A stretch of DNA of 40,342 bases from Halocynthiibacter sp049608145 (lineage in GTDB: Bacteria > Pseudomonadota > Alphaproteobacteria > Rhodobacterales > Rhodobacteraceae): NCBI RefSeq assembly GCF_049608145.1, contig NZ_JBMYXF010000028.1, positions 1-40,342 on the forward strand. The letters run 5' to 3'. The notes under the pieces are model-generated. The model was not told where the DNA came from. It made no database searches and saw nothing but the letters and a program-made list of their open reading frames with translations. This document shows positions 24,336 through 32,434 of this stretch, one piece after another. Numbering within the stretch: position 1 is the first letter of the stretch; each line of letters starts with the position of its first letter. The position numbers were made by a program, and so were the translations under genes.

Positions 24336-25673
24336 ATGAGCCATTTCAGAGACACACGTAAAATCGATCCAACCAAAGGCAGCCACCTGCCCGATGGCAG
24401 CCCCAATGAAAACGATCGCGTGGAAATTGGCCCAACCCTGCTTGCCATGCAAGAATGGGAGGCCGCAGGTCTGATCCTGCCCAACCTAGAAAACATGCGC
24501 CAGTTTCGACTGGACCGTCTGGTCGCCGGCATCAATCAACGTGACTATGGCGGGGTTCTTTTGTTTGATCCACTGAACATCCGTTACGCCACTGACAGCA
24601 CGAATATGCAGCTTTGGAACACGCATAACCCGTTCCGGGCGGTTCTGATCTGTGCCGATGGGTATATGGTGATCTGGGATTACAAACAGTCCCCTTTCCT
24701 GAGCGAATTCAACCCTTTGGTTCGCGAACAGCGGTCTGGTGCAGATCTGTTTTACTTTGATCGTGGCGATAAGGTGGATGTGGCGGCAGATGCGCTGTCC
24801 AACGAAATTCGGGTGCTGATCCAGGAACATGGTGGCGGCAATATGCGCCTGGCCGTGGATAAAGTTATGCTACACGGGCTACGCGCGCTTGAAGCCCAGG
24901 GCTTTGACATTCATCCCGGCGAAGAGCTGACCGAAAAGGCCCGTTGCATCAAAGGGCCGGATGAAATTCTGGCCATGCGCTGTGCGTCGCATTCCTGTGA
25001 AATCGCAGTGGCTGAAATGGAAAAATTCGCCCGTGCAGAGGTGCCCAAAGGCGGCGTATCCGAAGATGATGTCTGGGCGGTTCTGCACGCGGAAAACATC
25101 CGCCGCGGGGGCGAATGGATTGAAACCCGCCTGCTGACGTCCGGCAAACGCACCAACCCTTGGTTCCAAGAATGCGGCCCGCGCCTGATTGAAAACAACG
25201 AAATCATCAGCTTTGACACGGATCTGATCGGATCCTACGGCATTTGCGTTGATATTTCCCGCAGCTGGTGGATCGGCGATAAAAAGCCCCCTGCTGACAT
25301 GATTTACGCGATGCAACACGGCCGCGAACATATTGATGCCAATATGGAAATGCTGAAACCAGGTGTGAACATTCAGGATCTGAGCCGGGGTTGCCACAAG
25401 CTGGATGATCAGTTTCAGAAACAGAAATACGGCTGCATGATGCACGGCGTTGGTCTGTGTGATGAATGGCCTTTGGTGGCCTATCCTGATGCTATGGTTG
25501 AAGGCGCTTTTGACTATGATTTGGAACCCGGCATGGTGCTTTGTGTTGAAGCTTTGGTCAGCCCCGAAGGCGGTGATTTCTCGATCAAACTGGAGGATCA
25601 GGTTTTGATCACCGAAGACGGCTATGAAAACCTAACAAAATACCCATTTGATGCCGCCCTTTGCGGTGAATAA
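24336..25673 (+). CDS. dddP: Dimethylsulfoniopropionate lyase DddP
   Basis: Cleaves DMSP to dimethyl sulfide and acrylate. It is a metallopeptidase-fold (M24, creatinase-like) enzyme that lost peptidase activity. The 445-residue product keeps the six metal-site residues known from Roseobacter DddP: Asp294, Asp296 and Asp306 (FDTDLIGSYGICVD), His370 (MMHGVGLCDEWP), Glu405 (LCVEALVS) and Glu420 (KLEDQVLI), each one position below the published numbering. The family stretch DPLNIRYATDSTNMQLWN is also present. The start at 24336 follows GGGAGACAGCCAG and gives the family N-terminus; earlier starts add 101 foreign residues. It is divergent from the DUF3445 gene and followed by a strong hairpin. 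Confidence 0.95.
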   Translation: MSHFRDTRKIDPTKGSHLPDGSPNENDRVEIGPTLLAMQEWEAAGLILPNLENMRQFRLDRLVAGINQRDYGGVLLFDPLNIRYATDSTNMQLWNTHNPFRAVLICADGYMVIWDYKQSPFLSEFNPLVREQRSGADLFYFDRGDKVDVAADALSNEIRVLIQEHGGGNMRLAVDKVMLHGLRALEAQGFDIHPGEELTEKARCIKGPDEILAMRCASHSCEIAVAEMEKFARAEVPKGGVSEDDVWAVLHAENIRRGGEWIETRLLTSGKRTNPWFQECGPRLIENNEIISFDTDLIGSYGICVDISRSWWIGDKKPPADMIYAMQHGREHIDANMEMLKPGVNIQDLSRGCHKLDDQFQKQKYGCMMHGVGLCDEWPLVAYPDAMVEGAFDYDLEPGMVLCVEALVSPEGGDFSIKLEDQVLITEDGYENLTKYPFDAALCGE

Positions 25674-25681
25674 CCACAACG

Positions 25682-25715
25682 CCCGAGGCAATGACAAAGT
25701 GATCATTGCCTCGGG
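25682..25715 (+). terminator. Strong hairpin after dddP
   Basis: A perfect 13-base stem, CCCGAGGCAATGA (25682-25694) with TCATTGCCTCGGG (25703-25715), loop of 8. No U-tract follows, so it is either a Rho-assisted end or an mRNA 3'-end stabiliser. Confidence 0.6.
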
Positions 25716-25831
25716 GAAACACATAAATGGAACAAATGGCGGCCTGGCCCATTGTTTGAGATTTCTGAAAGTGACTTTTTAAATCACGTCTCAGCACAAG
25801 CCCTCACCTTCGCGTGAAGTAACGCCTGGGC

Positions 25832-25843
25832 GGCTTGCAAGCC
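25832..25843. promoter_or_regulatory. Palindrome before the hydrolase-OsmC gene
   Basis: GGCTTGCAAGCC is a perfect 12-base palindrome 47 bases upstream of the start codon; it may be an operator. Confidence 0.35.
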
Positions 25844-25890
25844 TGATGATGAAGCGCCACGTTGTGGGTTCTGCAATAAAGGATGCCCCA

Positions 25891-27117
25891 ATGCCCACAG
25901 AGCGCGTAACATTTACAGGTCACAGCGGTGAAGAGCTTGCCGCACGTTTCGATTTGCCCGAAGGCCCGCATCTGGGCACTGCGATTTTTGCGCATTGTTT
26001 TACCTGTTCCAAAGACATCACCGCGGCACGTCGCATTGCCGGGCGTCTGGCGGGCATGGGGATTGCGGTGTTGCGCTTTGATTTCACAGGGCTTGGCCAT
26101 TCCGCTGGAGAGTTTGAGAACACGTCTTTCACATCCAACGTCTCTGACCTGATCCTTGCGTCTGACTATCTGAGTGCACGCGGTATGGCCCCGGGCCTTT
26201 TGATCGGTCATTCCCTTGGCGGGGCTGCGGTTCTGAAAGCGGCTGGTCGTATCGACAGTGTGAAAGCCGTGACCACCCTTGGCGCGCCTTTTGATCCGGA
26301 ACATGTGACCCATAACTTTGGCGGTGCATTGGGCAAGATCTGTGCCGAAGGCAAAGCGACCGTGGATCTGGGCGGGCGTCCCTTTACCATCCGCAAAGAA
26401 TTCATTGATGATGTGGCGGGTGAAAACCTGGCCGATGACATTGCCAAACTGAACCGCGCCCTGCTGGTCATGCATGCGCCGCAGGACACAACTGTCGGTA
26501 TCGAAAACGCAGCCGAGATTTTTGGCGCGGCGAAACACCCCAAAAGCTTTGTGACACTTGATAAAGCCGACCATTTGATCACCGATGCCTGTGACGCGGA
26601 ATATGCCGCCGAGGTCATCGCAAGCTGGGCCGGGAAATATATGGATCTGCGTCCACCTGCCCCGCCCATTGGCGCACCAGAAGGGATCGTGCGTGTGTCT
26701 GAAGCCGATGCGAATGGATTTATGCAGGACGTCCAAAGCGGCCCATTGCATCACGCCGTGGCCGATGAGCCGCTGGCCTATGGCGGCACCAATCGCGGCA
26801 TGTCGCCTTATGGGTTCATGGCGGCCGGGCTTGGCGCTTGTACGTCGATGACGATCCGCATGTATGCCCGCCGCAAGGGCTGGCCACTGAAACATGTTGC
26901 AGTGGACGTAAGCCACGACAAGGTGCACGCCCAGGACGCAGGCGACGGCAGCATCGCCCCCCCCGGTTCAAAGATTGACAGCTTTTCCCGGATGATCCGG
27001 CTGGAAGGGGATCTGGATGCGGATCAACGTCAACGTCTGCTGGAGATCGCAGATAAGTGTCCGGTGCATAAGACGCTGGAAAGCAGTTCTGAGATTAAGA
27101 CCTGTCTGGCGGAGTGA
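25891..27117 (+). CDS. Alpha/beta hydrolase-OsmC fusion protein
   Basis: A 408-residue two-domain protein. Residues 1-255 are an alpha/beta hydrolase with nucleophile Ser108 in GHSLGG, a likely Asp in HAPQDTTV and His in KADHLI. Residues about 270-405 are an OsmC/Ohr domain with both redox cysteines (GLGACTSMTIRMYA and CPVHKTLE), the pair that reduces organic hydroperoxides. The fusion is known in proteobacteria, though its substrate is not established. The start at 25891 is preceded by AAAGGATGCCCCA. It lies 217 bases after dddP but is separated from it by a strong hairpin, so cotranscription is doubtful. Confidence 0.93.
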   Translation: MPTERVTFTGHSGEELAARFDLPEGPHLGTAIFAHCFTCSKDITAARRIAGRLAGMGIAVLRFDFTGLGHSAGEFENTSFTSNVSDLILASDYLSARGMAPGLLIGHSLGGAAVLKAAGRIDSVKAVTTLGAPFDPEHVTHNFGGALGKICAEGKATVDLGGRPFTIRKEFIDDVAGENLADDIAKLNRALLVMHAPQDTTVGIENAAEIFGAAKHPKSFVTLDKADHLITDACDAEYAAEVIASWAGKYMDLRPPAPPIGAPEGIVRVSEADANGFMQDVQSGPLHHAVADEPLAYGGTNRGMSPYGFMAAGLGACTSMTIRMYARRKGWPLKHVAVDVSHDKVHAQDAGDGSIAPPGSKIDSFSRMIRLEGDLDADQRQRLLEIADKCPVHKTLESSSEIKTCLAE

Positions 27118-27123
27118 CGGAAT

Positions 27124-27169
27124 GGGGGCGCTGCCCCCAAACCCCCGGAGTATTTCGGGCAAGATGAAA
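27124..27169 (+). repeat. Intergenic palindromic repeat (CCGGAGTATTT family)
   Basis: GGGGGC-GCT-GCCCCC (27124-27138), spacer, then CCGGAGTATTT and a GGGCAAGATGAAA end (27145-27169). The last 25 bases match the copy inside nnr at 24 positions. It lies between the convergent hydrolase-OsmC and EEP-family genes and may also act as a terminator. Confidence 0.7.
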
Positions 27170-27171
27170 GA

Positions 27172-28065
27172 TCAGCGCGGCATTGTAAAACGTGCCAACA
27201 CCCCTAGGTGGTCAGACCCTAGCAGGGGGCGCAGCTGGCTTTCAGTGGCAAAATGGCCGGGCACCAGGACGTGATCAATGGGCAAAGTGATCAGTCCATC
27301 TTTCATTGGGAGTGTATAAAGCACATTGCCTGCGCGACTGCTGTTTGTGGCCTGCGCAATTTGTCTGAGCGTGTGTGACCAAGGCACCATGTTGAAATCC
27401 CCCGCGATTAGCACCGCGCCATCAAGCCTTGCGAGCTGTGGGACAATCCGATCAACTTGCGCGGCTTGTCCATAGGGATAAGGCCAATGCAAATGCAGAG
27501 ACACAAGCCAAAGCGTTCCGTAATGGGTTTGGACCTGCATCGCGACCATGCCGCTGCCGGCATCGCAAACCACAGGTGTTTCCGTGCGTGGAAAATGCGT
27601 CACAACCGCGACCCCGCCCACGCGTGCGAAATCGCAGAAGGCTTGTGTCGGGTGGGTTTCAGACAAGCCAGTCAGCAGTTGAAGATTGCCACTATCCACC
27701 TCCTGAAGCATCACAAAATCAGCCTCTGCCGCCAAGATATCAGCCTGCAATGGCCTTGTGTCCCCCATCCGAAACGACATGTTTTTCTGATAGATCTGAT
27801 AGTCAAAATCCGGCGTGCTGGTGGCCCAACTGCCTTGCCATGTGATTTGGGCGAAAGCCGCAAAAGCGGGCAAGGCAACGGCCGCCCAGACCCAGCGTTC
27901 TTGGCCTTGTTTGGGGGCTGCCATGAGGCAGGTCACCACAATCGCGCCCGCCAGATGCCAGCGAAACACCGCAAACGAATCCCCCAAAGGATGCAGCACC
28001 CCGGCAAAACTGAACAGAAACAGAATAATCAGGGTGAAAAGACAGAATATCAGAAATTTACGCAT
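27172..28065 (-). CDS. Membrane-anchored endonuclease/exonuclease/phosphatase (EEP) family protein
   Basis: A 297-residue protein. Three hydrophobic segments in the first 90 residues (LIFCLFTLIILFLFSFAGVL, a second near FRWHLAGAIVVTCLM, a third near VWAAVALPAFAAFAQI) anchor an EEP domain. The domain shows MLQEVD, LHLHWP, AGDFNMVPW and SDHLGVL, the Mg-dependent catalytic set shared by DNase I-like nucleases and phosphodiesterases. With this layout the catalytic domain probably lies on the periplasmic side, which fits phosphatase or phospholipase roles better than DNA repair. The exact substrate is unknown. It is divergent from purB. Confidence 0.88.
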   Translation of the reverse strand: MRKFLIFCLFTLIILFLFSFAGVLHPLGDSFAVFRWHLAGAIVVTCLMAAPKQGQERWVWAAVALPAFAAFAQITWQGSWATSTPDFDYQIYQKNMSFRMGDTRPLQADILAAEADFVMLQEVDSGNLQLLTGLSETHPTQAFCDFARVGGVAVVTHFPRTETPVVCDAGSGMVAMQVQTHYGTLWLVSLHLHWPYPYGQAAQVDRIVPQLARLDGAVLIAGDFNMVPWSHTLRQIAQATNSSRAGNVLYTLPMKDGLITLPIDHVLVPGHFATESQLRPLLGSDHLGVLARFTMPR

Positions 28066-28188
28066 GTGTTTTCATGACAGATGCCCGGATTTCAGGCAAG
28101 CGTGACCTAATCCAGCCGCAAGACTTGCAAATTTCGCCCCACCCCCTATGAGACTGGGAGCAACGCCAACCCGCATAAAGGCCTTGCC

Positions 28189-29493
28189 ATGATCCCCCGT
28201 TATTCCCGCCCTGAAATGGTTTCCATCTGGTCCCCTGAGACCAAGTTTAAGATCTGGTATGAGATCGAAGCCCACGCCTGTGATGCGATGGCTGACATTG
28301 GTGTGATCCCACGCGAAAACGCCGATGCGGTCTGGAAAGCAAAAGACGTTGAATTTGACGTGGCGCGCATTGATGAAATCGAGGCTGTGACCAAACATGA
28401 CGTCATCGCGTTTCTGACGCATTTGGCGGAACATGTTGGTTCTGAAGAGGCGCGTTTTGTGCACCAGGGCATGACATCTTCTGACGTGCTCGACACTTGT
28501 TTGAACGTGCAAATGGTGCGCGCCGCTGACATCCTTTTGGCCGGTGTTGATCGTGTTCTGGCCGCGCTGAAAACCCGCGCGTTGGAACATAAAGACACCG
28601 TGCGTGTTGGTCGTTCCCACGGTATTCACGCGGAACCCACCACAATGGGTCTGACATTTGCGCGTTTCTATGCGGAAATGGATCGCAATAAAGCCCGCCT
28701 TTTGGCGGCGCGCGAAGAAATCGCAACTGGCGCGATTTCAGGCGCTGTTGGCACATTCGCAAACATCGACCCCGCCGTGGAAGAACATGTTTGTGCGAAA
28801 CTGGGTCTGCGCCCTGAGCCGATTTCAACACAGGTGATCCCACGTGATCGTCACGCGATGTTCTTTTCCGTGCTGGGTGTGATTGCGTCTTCCATCGAAA
28901 ACGTCGCGATTGAGATCCGCCACATGCAGCGCACCGAAGTTCTGGAAGGTGCTGAATTCTTCTCTATGGGGCAAAAGGGTTCATCCGCGATGCCGCATAA
29001 GAAAAACCCTGTCCTGACCGAAAACCTGACCGGTCTTGCGCGTCTGGTGCGTATGGCGGTGATCCCTGCGATGGAAAACGTGGCGCTGTGGCATGAACGC
29101 GATATTTCGCATTCCTCCGTTGAACGTGCGATTGGCCCTGACGCGACCGTGACCCTTGATTTCGCCCTGCACCGTTTGGCTGGCGTGATTGAAAAGATGC
29201 TCGTGTTCCCGCAGAACATGCTGGACAATATGAACAAATTCCCAGGTCTCGTGATGTCGCAACGTGTGCTTTTGGCCCTGACCCAGGCGGGTGTATCCCG
29301 CGAGGACGCTTATTCCATGGTGCAACGTAACGCGTTGCAAGTTTGGGAAAAACGCCTTGATTTCCGTGAACTGCTGCTGGGCGATGCTGAGGTTGTCAAA
29401 GCTTTGGGCGAAGATGGTATCAACGAAAAATTCGACATGGGCTATCACACCAAACATGTCGACACGATCTTCAAGCGTGTTTTCGGCGAATAA
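28189..29493 (+). CDS. purB: Adenylosuccinate lyase
   Basis: Catalyses two fumarate-releasing steps in purine synthesis: SAICAR to AICAR and adenylosuccinate to AMP. The 434-residue product has the fumarase/aspartase superfamily signature GSSAMPHKKNP with the flexible catalytic loop, and TSSDVLDT and the histidine-bearing GRSHGIHAEP motifs. The N-terminal MIPRYSRPEMVSIWS is the short bacterial form. It is transcribed away from the EEP gene, with a 123-base promoter region. Confidence 0.97.
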   Translation: MIPRYSRPEMVSIWSPETKFKIWYEIEAHACDAMADIGVIPRENADAVWKAKDVEFDVARIDEIEAVTKHDVIAFLTHLAEHVGSEEARFVHQGMTSSDVLDTCLNVQMVRAADILLAGVDRVLAALKTRALEHKDTVRVGRSHGIHAEPTTMGLTFARFYAEMDRNKARLLAAREEIATGAISGAVGTFANIDPAVEEHVCAKLGLRPEPISTQVIPRDRHAMFFSVLGVIASSIENVAIEIRHMQRTEVLEGAEFFSMGQKGSSAMPHKKNPVLTENLTGLARLVRMAVIPAMENVALWHERDISHSSVERAIGPDATVTLDFALHRLAGVIEKMLVFPQNMLDNMNKFPGLVMSQRVLLALTQAGVSREDAYSMVQRNALQVWEKRLDFRELLLGDAEVVKALGEDGINEKFDMGYHTKHVDTIFKRVFGE

Positions 29494-29568
29494 TCTGTAA
29501 CCTGTAAGGGGTCTCTTAACGCTTTGACGGCCATAGTCGGGGAAACCCGGCGGAAAGCCGGTAAAGCG

Positions 29569-30702
29569 ATGGAGAACCCCTTGCCCGACGGATTACCAGG
29601 CCTACCCCTGCCCCCGCCCCTGCCCGCAATTGGCGGACAGGGCAACAGCGATGAACATCTTCCCGCGGTTCCCGGTCTGCCGCAAAGCCAGAAAGCCGCG
29701 ATTCTGGTGCGCCTTCTGCTGAATGAAGACATTAAACTGCCCCTTCAGGAATTGCCTGAATCCTGCCAGGTCCTGTTGACCGAACACATGGCATCGATGC
29801 GGATTGTGAAACGCGAAACATCTCGCGAAGTGGCCAAAGAATTTCTGAAAGAGCTGGTCACAATCGGCCTGACCAATTCCCGTGGTCTGGAAGGGGCGTT
29901 GACCGATTTGGAAGGGGTTATAAATGAAACCACCATCCAGAAAATGCGGCGGGAGATCGGTTTGAAGGCCATTTCAGATCCCTGGCTGCGGCTGGAACGG
30001 CTGGAAAACGAAAAACTGCGCACAATGCTGATGTGTGAAAGCAACGAAATTGCCGCCGTGGTCTTGTCAAAACTGTCCGTTTCACGCGCCGCTGAACTGC
30101 TTAGCTCTCTTCCTGGTGCGATTGCCAGAAAGATCACCTGGGCCATGTCTATGACCGGCACGGTCAGCCCTGATGCGATTGAACGTATTGGGCTTTCTCT
30201 GGCCAGCCAGCTTGATTCACATAAACCCATGGCCTTTGAAGAAGCTGCCGAGAACCGGGTTGGTGCGATCCTTAATCAGGCCAAAGCGGCCGTGCGGGAT
30301 GATCTTCTGGAAAGCCTTGAAGATGAAGATCGCGAATTTGCGCGTGAGGTGCGCAAATCCATCTTTACCTTCGCCCATATCGCAACCCGTCTTGACCCGA
30401 TGGATGTCACAAAAGTGCTGCGCGATGTTGAAACCGGCGCGCAGATCGATGCCTTTGCCTTTGCTTCAGTGGATCCCGAAAGCGACAACTCAAAAACCGT
30501 TAATTTCATGTTGTCACAAATGTCGTCACGACTGGCGGACAGCCTACGCGAAGACATGGAAGCCCGCGGCGAGGTTAAAGAAGAAATTGGCGAAGCCGCA
30601 ATGGGCAAAATTGTTTCTGAATTGCGCCGATTGGCAGATGCGGACGAAATTGTACTGCTGGAAATCGAAGAAGACGAGGAAGAAGAGCCTGAGGACGCCT
30701 GA
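29569..30702 (+). CDS. FliG-like flagellar motor switch protein
   Basis: A divergent FliG of about 377 residues. After a Pro/Gly-rich head come the N-terminal domain (SQKAAILVRLLL), the middle domain with ESNEIAAVVLSKL in place of the usual EHPQ region, and the C-terminal domain with FTFAHIATRLDPMDVTKVLRDVE and LSQMSSRLADSLREDMEARG. The latter match the torque-helix region of the rotor. The protein ends in an acidic tail. FliG links FliM to the MS ring and stators. No other flagellar gene lies nearby, so it is solitary here. The start may also be TTG at 29524 (15 more residues); neither start has a convincing ribosome site. Confidence 0.82.
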   Translation: MENPLPDGLPGLPLPPPLPAIGGQGNSDEHLPAVPGLPQSQKAAILVRLLLNEDIKLPLQELPESCQVLLTEHMASMRIVKRETSREVAKEFLKELVTIGLTNSRGLEGALTDLEGVINETTIQKMRREIGLKAISDPWLRLERLENEKLRTMLMCESNEIAAVVLSKLSVSRAAELLSSLPGAIARKITWAMSMTGTVSPDAIERIGLSLASQLDSHKPMAFEEAAENRVGAILNQAKAAVRDDLLESLEDEDREFAREVRKSIFTFAHIATRLDPMDVTKVLRDVETGAQIDAFAFASVDPESDNSKTVNFMLSQMSSRLADSLREDMEARGEVKEEIGEAAMGKIVSELRRLADADEIVLLEIEEDEEEEPEDA

Positions 30703-30793
30703 TGTCTGTGTCCCTAGCCATACCACGTCATCCCCAGGCAAAGGGCAGCTGGTTCATGTTCAGGCGTCCAATTCACTTGCGATGCCTGGTAAC

Positions 30794-30818
30794 CTGACGT
30801 ATTCCCAAGATACGTCAG
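30794..30818 (+). promoter_or_regulatory. Hairpin just before the acyltransferase ribosome site
   Basis: CTGACGTAT (30794-30802), loop TCCCAAG, ATACGTCAG (30810-30818): a perfect 9-base inverted repeat ending two bases before the AGGAA ribosome site of the next gene. It could be an operator or a translational control hairpin. Confidence 0.5.
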
Positions 30819-30830
30819 ACAGGAACCAAC

Positions 30831-31757
30831 GTGACTATGGTTGTGCAACGCAAAGACATTGCTGATTTCGCTGTTAATATTCTCGCACGTGGCACCCTTG
30901 GTTTCATGAGCCTTCTGCCCTACCGCACGCGTGTTGCGCTGTTTGGGCGGATTTTCGAACATGTTGTCGCCCCCCTTGCTGGCTGGCGAAAACGTGTCCG
31001 CGAAAATCTTGCATATGTCTGCCCCGATCTGCCCGACAGCGAAGTGAAACGCCTTGAACATGCGGTTGCCAACAATGCCGGTCGATCCCTAATCGAGATT
31101 TATTCAGGGGCCACCTTCAAAAAACACGCCGCCAGCATGCCGATTACGGGCCCCGGGTTGAAAGCCTTGGAAGATGCCCGCGAACAAGGTCGCCCTGTCG
31201 TTCTGGTTACGGGGCATTTCGGAAATTACGATGCACCAAGGGCTGCACTGATTGATCGAGGGTTCAATATCGGCGCCCTATATCGCCCGATGAGCAACCG
31301 TTTTTTCAACGAACATTACGTGAAATCAGTCGCCGAAATCGGCAGCCCAATTTTCCCAAGTTCCCGCAAGGGACAGGTAGAAATGATGCGTTTTCTGCGC
31401 GGCGGTGGTGTTCTGGGCTTCTTCATCGACAATCACACGTCTTCTGGCGTGGCCATGGATTTTTTTGACAAACCAGCCATGACCAGCCTGTCAGCCGCCG
31501 TTATGGCCCTGAAATACAATGCGCTTTTGCTGCCTGTCTGGGGCATACGTGGATCAGATGGTTTCAGCTTTGAAATTCGCACCGGCACGCCGGTTGAACA
31601 CAGTGACCCCGAAACCATGCTGGCGGAGTTGAACCGCGAGCTGGAACACGTCACCCGTGACCATATGGATCAGTGGTTCTGGATTCACCGCCGCTGGAAA
31701 CCGGAAATTATTGAAAAAGTTCAGCGCAGACGTGCCGCAGCCAAAACCGATCCGTGA
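30831..31757 (+). CDS. Lipid A-type lauroyl acyltransferase (LpxL/HtrB family)
   Basis: A 308-residue inner-membrane acyltransferase of the LPLAT superfamily that adds secondary acyl chains to the lipid A precursor. The catalytic HxxxxD motif is His129-Asp134 in GHFGNYD. LVTGHFGNY, YRPMSNRFFN, and GGGVLGFFIDNH are typical of the family. The GTG at 30831 is chosen because AGGAA lies five bases upstream; an ATG two codons later is possible. It is preceded by a perfect hairpin. Its last 37 bases overlap the convergent DUF1223 gene. Confidence 0.9.
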   Translation: MTMVVQRKDIADFAVNILARGTLGFMSLLPYRTRVALFGRIFEHVVAPLAGWRKRVRENLAYVCPDLPDSEVKRLEHAVANNAGRSLIEIYSGATFKKHAASMPITGPGLKALEDAREQGRPVVLVTGHFGNYDAPRAALIDRGFNIGALYRPMSNRFFNEHYVKSVAEIGSPIFPSSRKGQVEMMRFLRGGGVLGFFIDNHTSSGVAMDFFDKPAMTSLSAAVMALKYNALLLPVWGIRGSDGFSFEIRTGTPVEHSDPETMLAELNRELEHVTRDHMDQWFWIHRRWKPEIIEKVQRRRAAAKTDP

Positions 31758-32434
31758 TTGGCTTCCTGCACAAGTACAACAACGGCATCTTCATCAGATA
31801 CTTGAGCATTGATCTGCAAGTCGTCTTTCCCATCCCAAGTGCCAAGCACGTCCATCTGTGTCACAACTGAGGTATAGGTAATTGCTTTTCCCGCATTTTC
31901 CCCGCGACGGATCTCAACAGCCTGTTCCGGAATAAACCGCACAAGCTGCACAACAAGCCCCTCATCAGAGGGTTGATATCCCAGGTTCCGTACCACACCG
32001 GAAATCACGCCATCACCACGTTCAACCGTCAGATCCAGCTGGTCCGCCTTATTTTGCTGATCAAGGAGCGCCAATTCAAGATCGGCGGGTTGATTGCCAA
32101 CGATATGGGTTTCCCCATTCAGGATCATTTGCGGCGTATAAATCGTGCGCGTATGCGCGGCAGCGGCATAGCCACGCTGGCGTTGGGTATGTTCCGGGCG
32201 GGCAAATGTATCAGCCCAGCCGATGTAATCCCAGTAATCCACATGCAGCGCCAAAGTGATCACATCGTCACGCTGCGCATATTCGCTGAGCAACGCATCC
32301 GCCGGAGGGCAGGAACTGCAGCCTTGAGATGTATAAAGTTCAATCACAACCGGATTGCTGCTGTTTTGCGCCAACACCGGCGCGGCCAGGGAAAACACCG
32401 CAACAGCTGCGGAACCAAGAATCTGTCTGATCAT
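31721..32434 (-). CDS. DUF1223 thioredoxin-like secreted protein
   Basis: A 237-residue protein with a signal peptide (MIRQILGSAAVAVFSLAAPVLAQ, cleavage after AQ) and a thioredoxin-like fold bearing CSSC in ELYTSQGCSSCPPAD. HVDYWDYIGW and YTPQMILNG are hallmark segments of DUF1223. The location should be periplasmic and a redox or metal-handling role is plausible but unproven. The start at 32434 gives the signal peptide; 32545 would bury it. The 3' end overlaps the acyltransferase gene by 37 bases. Confidence 0.9.
   Translation of the reverse strand: MIRQILGSAAVAVFSLAAPVLAQNSSNPVVIELYTSQGCSSCPPADALLSEYAQRDDVITLALHVDYWDYIGWADTFARPEHTQRQRGYAAAAHTRTIYTPQMILNGETHIVGNQPADLELALLDQQNKADQLDLTVERGDGVISGVVRNLGYQPSDEGLVVQLVRFIPEQAVEIRRGENAGKAITYTSVVTQMDVLGTWDGKDDLQINAQVSDEDAVVVLVQEANHGSVLAAARLR

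Noticed and set aside
24879..25445. Minus-strand frame inside dddP
   Set aside because: Shadow of dddP, whose metal-site residues prove the plus frame.
25804..26928. 374-residue minus-strand frame over the hydrolase-OsmC gene
   Set aside because: Antisense to a clear two-domain protein; no start signal or domain of its own.
27124..27138. CRISPR-like repeats
   Set aside because: The repeat copies are few, widely separated and not regularly spaced, and no cas genes are present.
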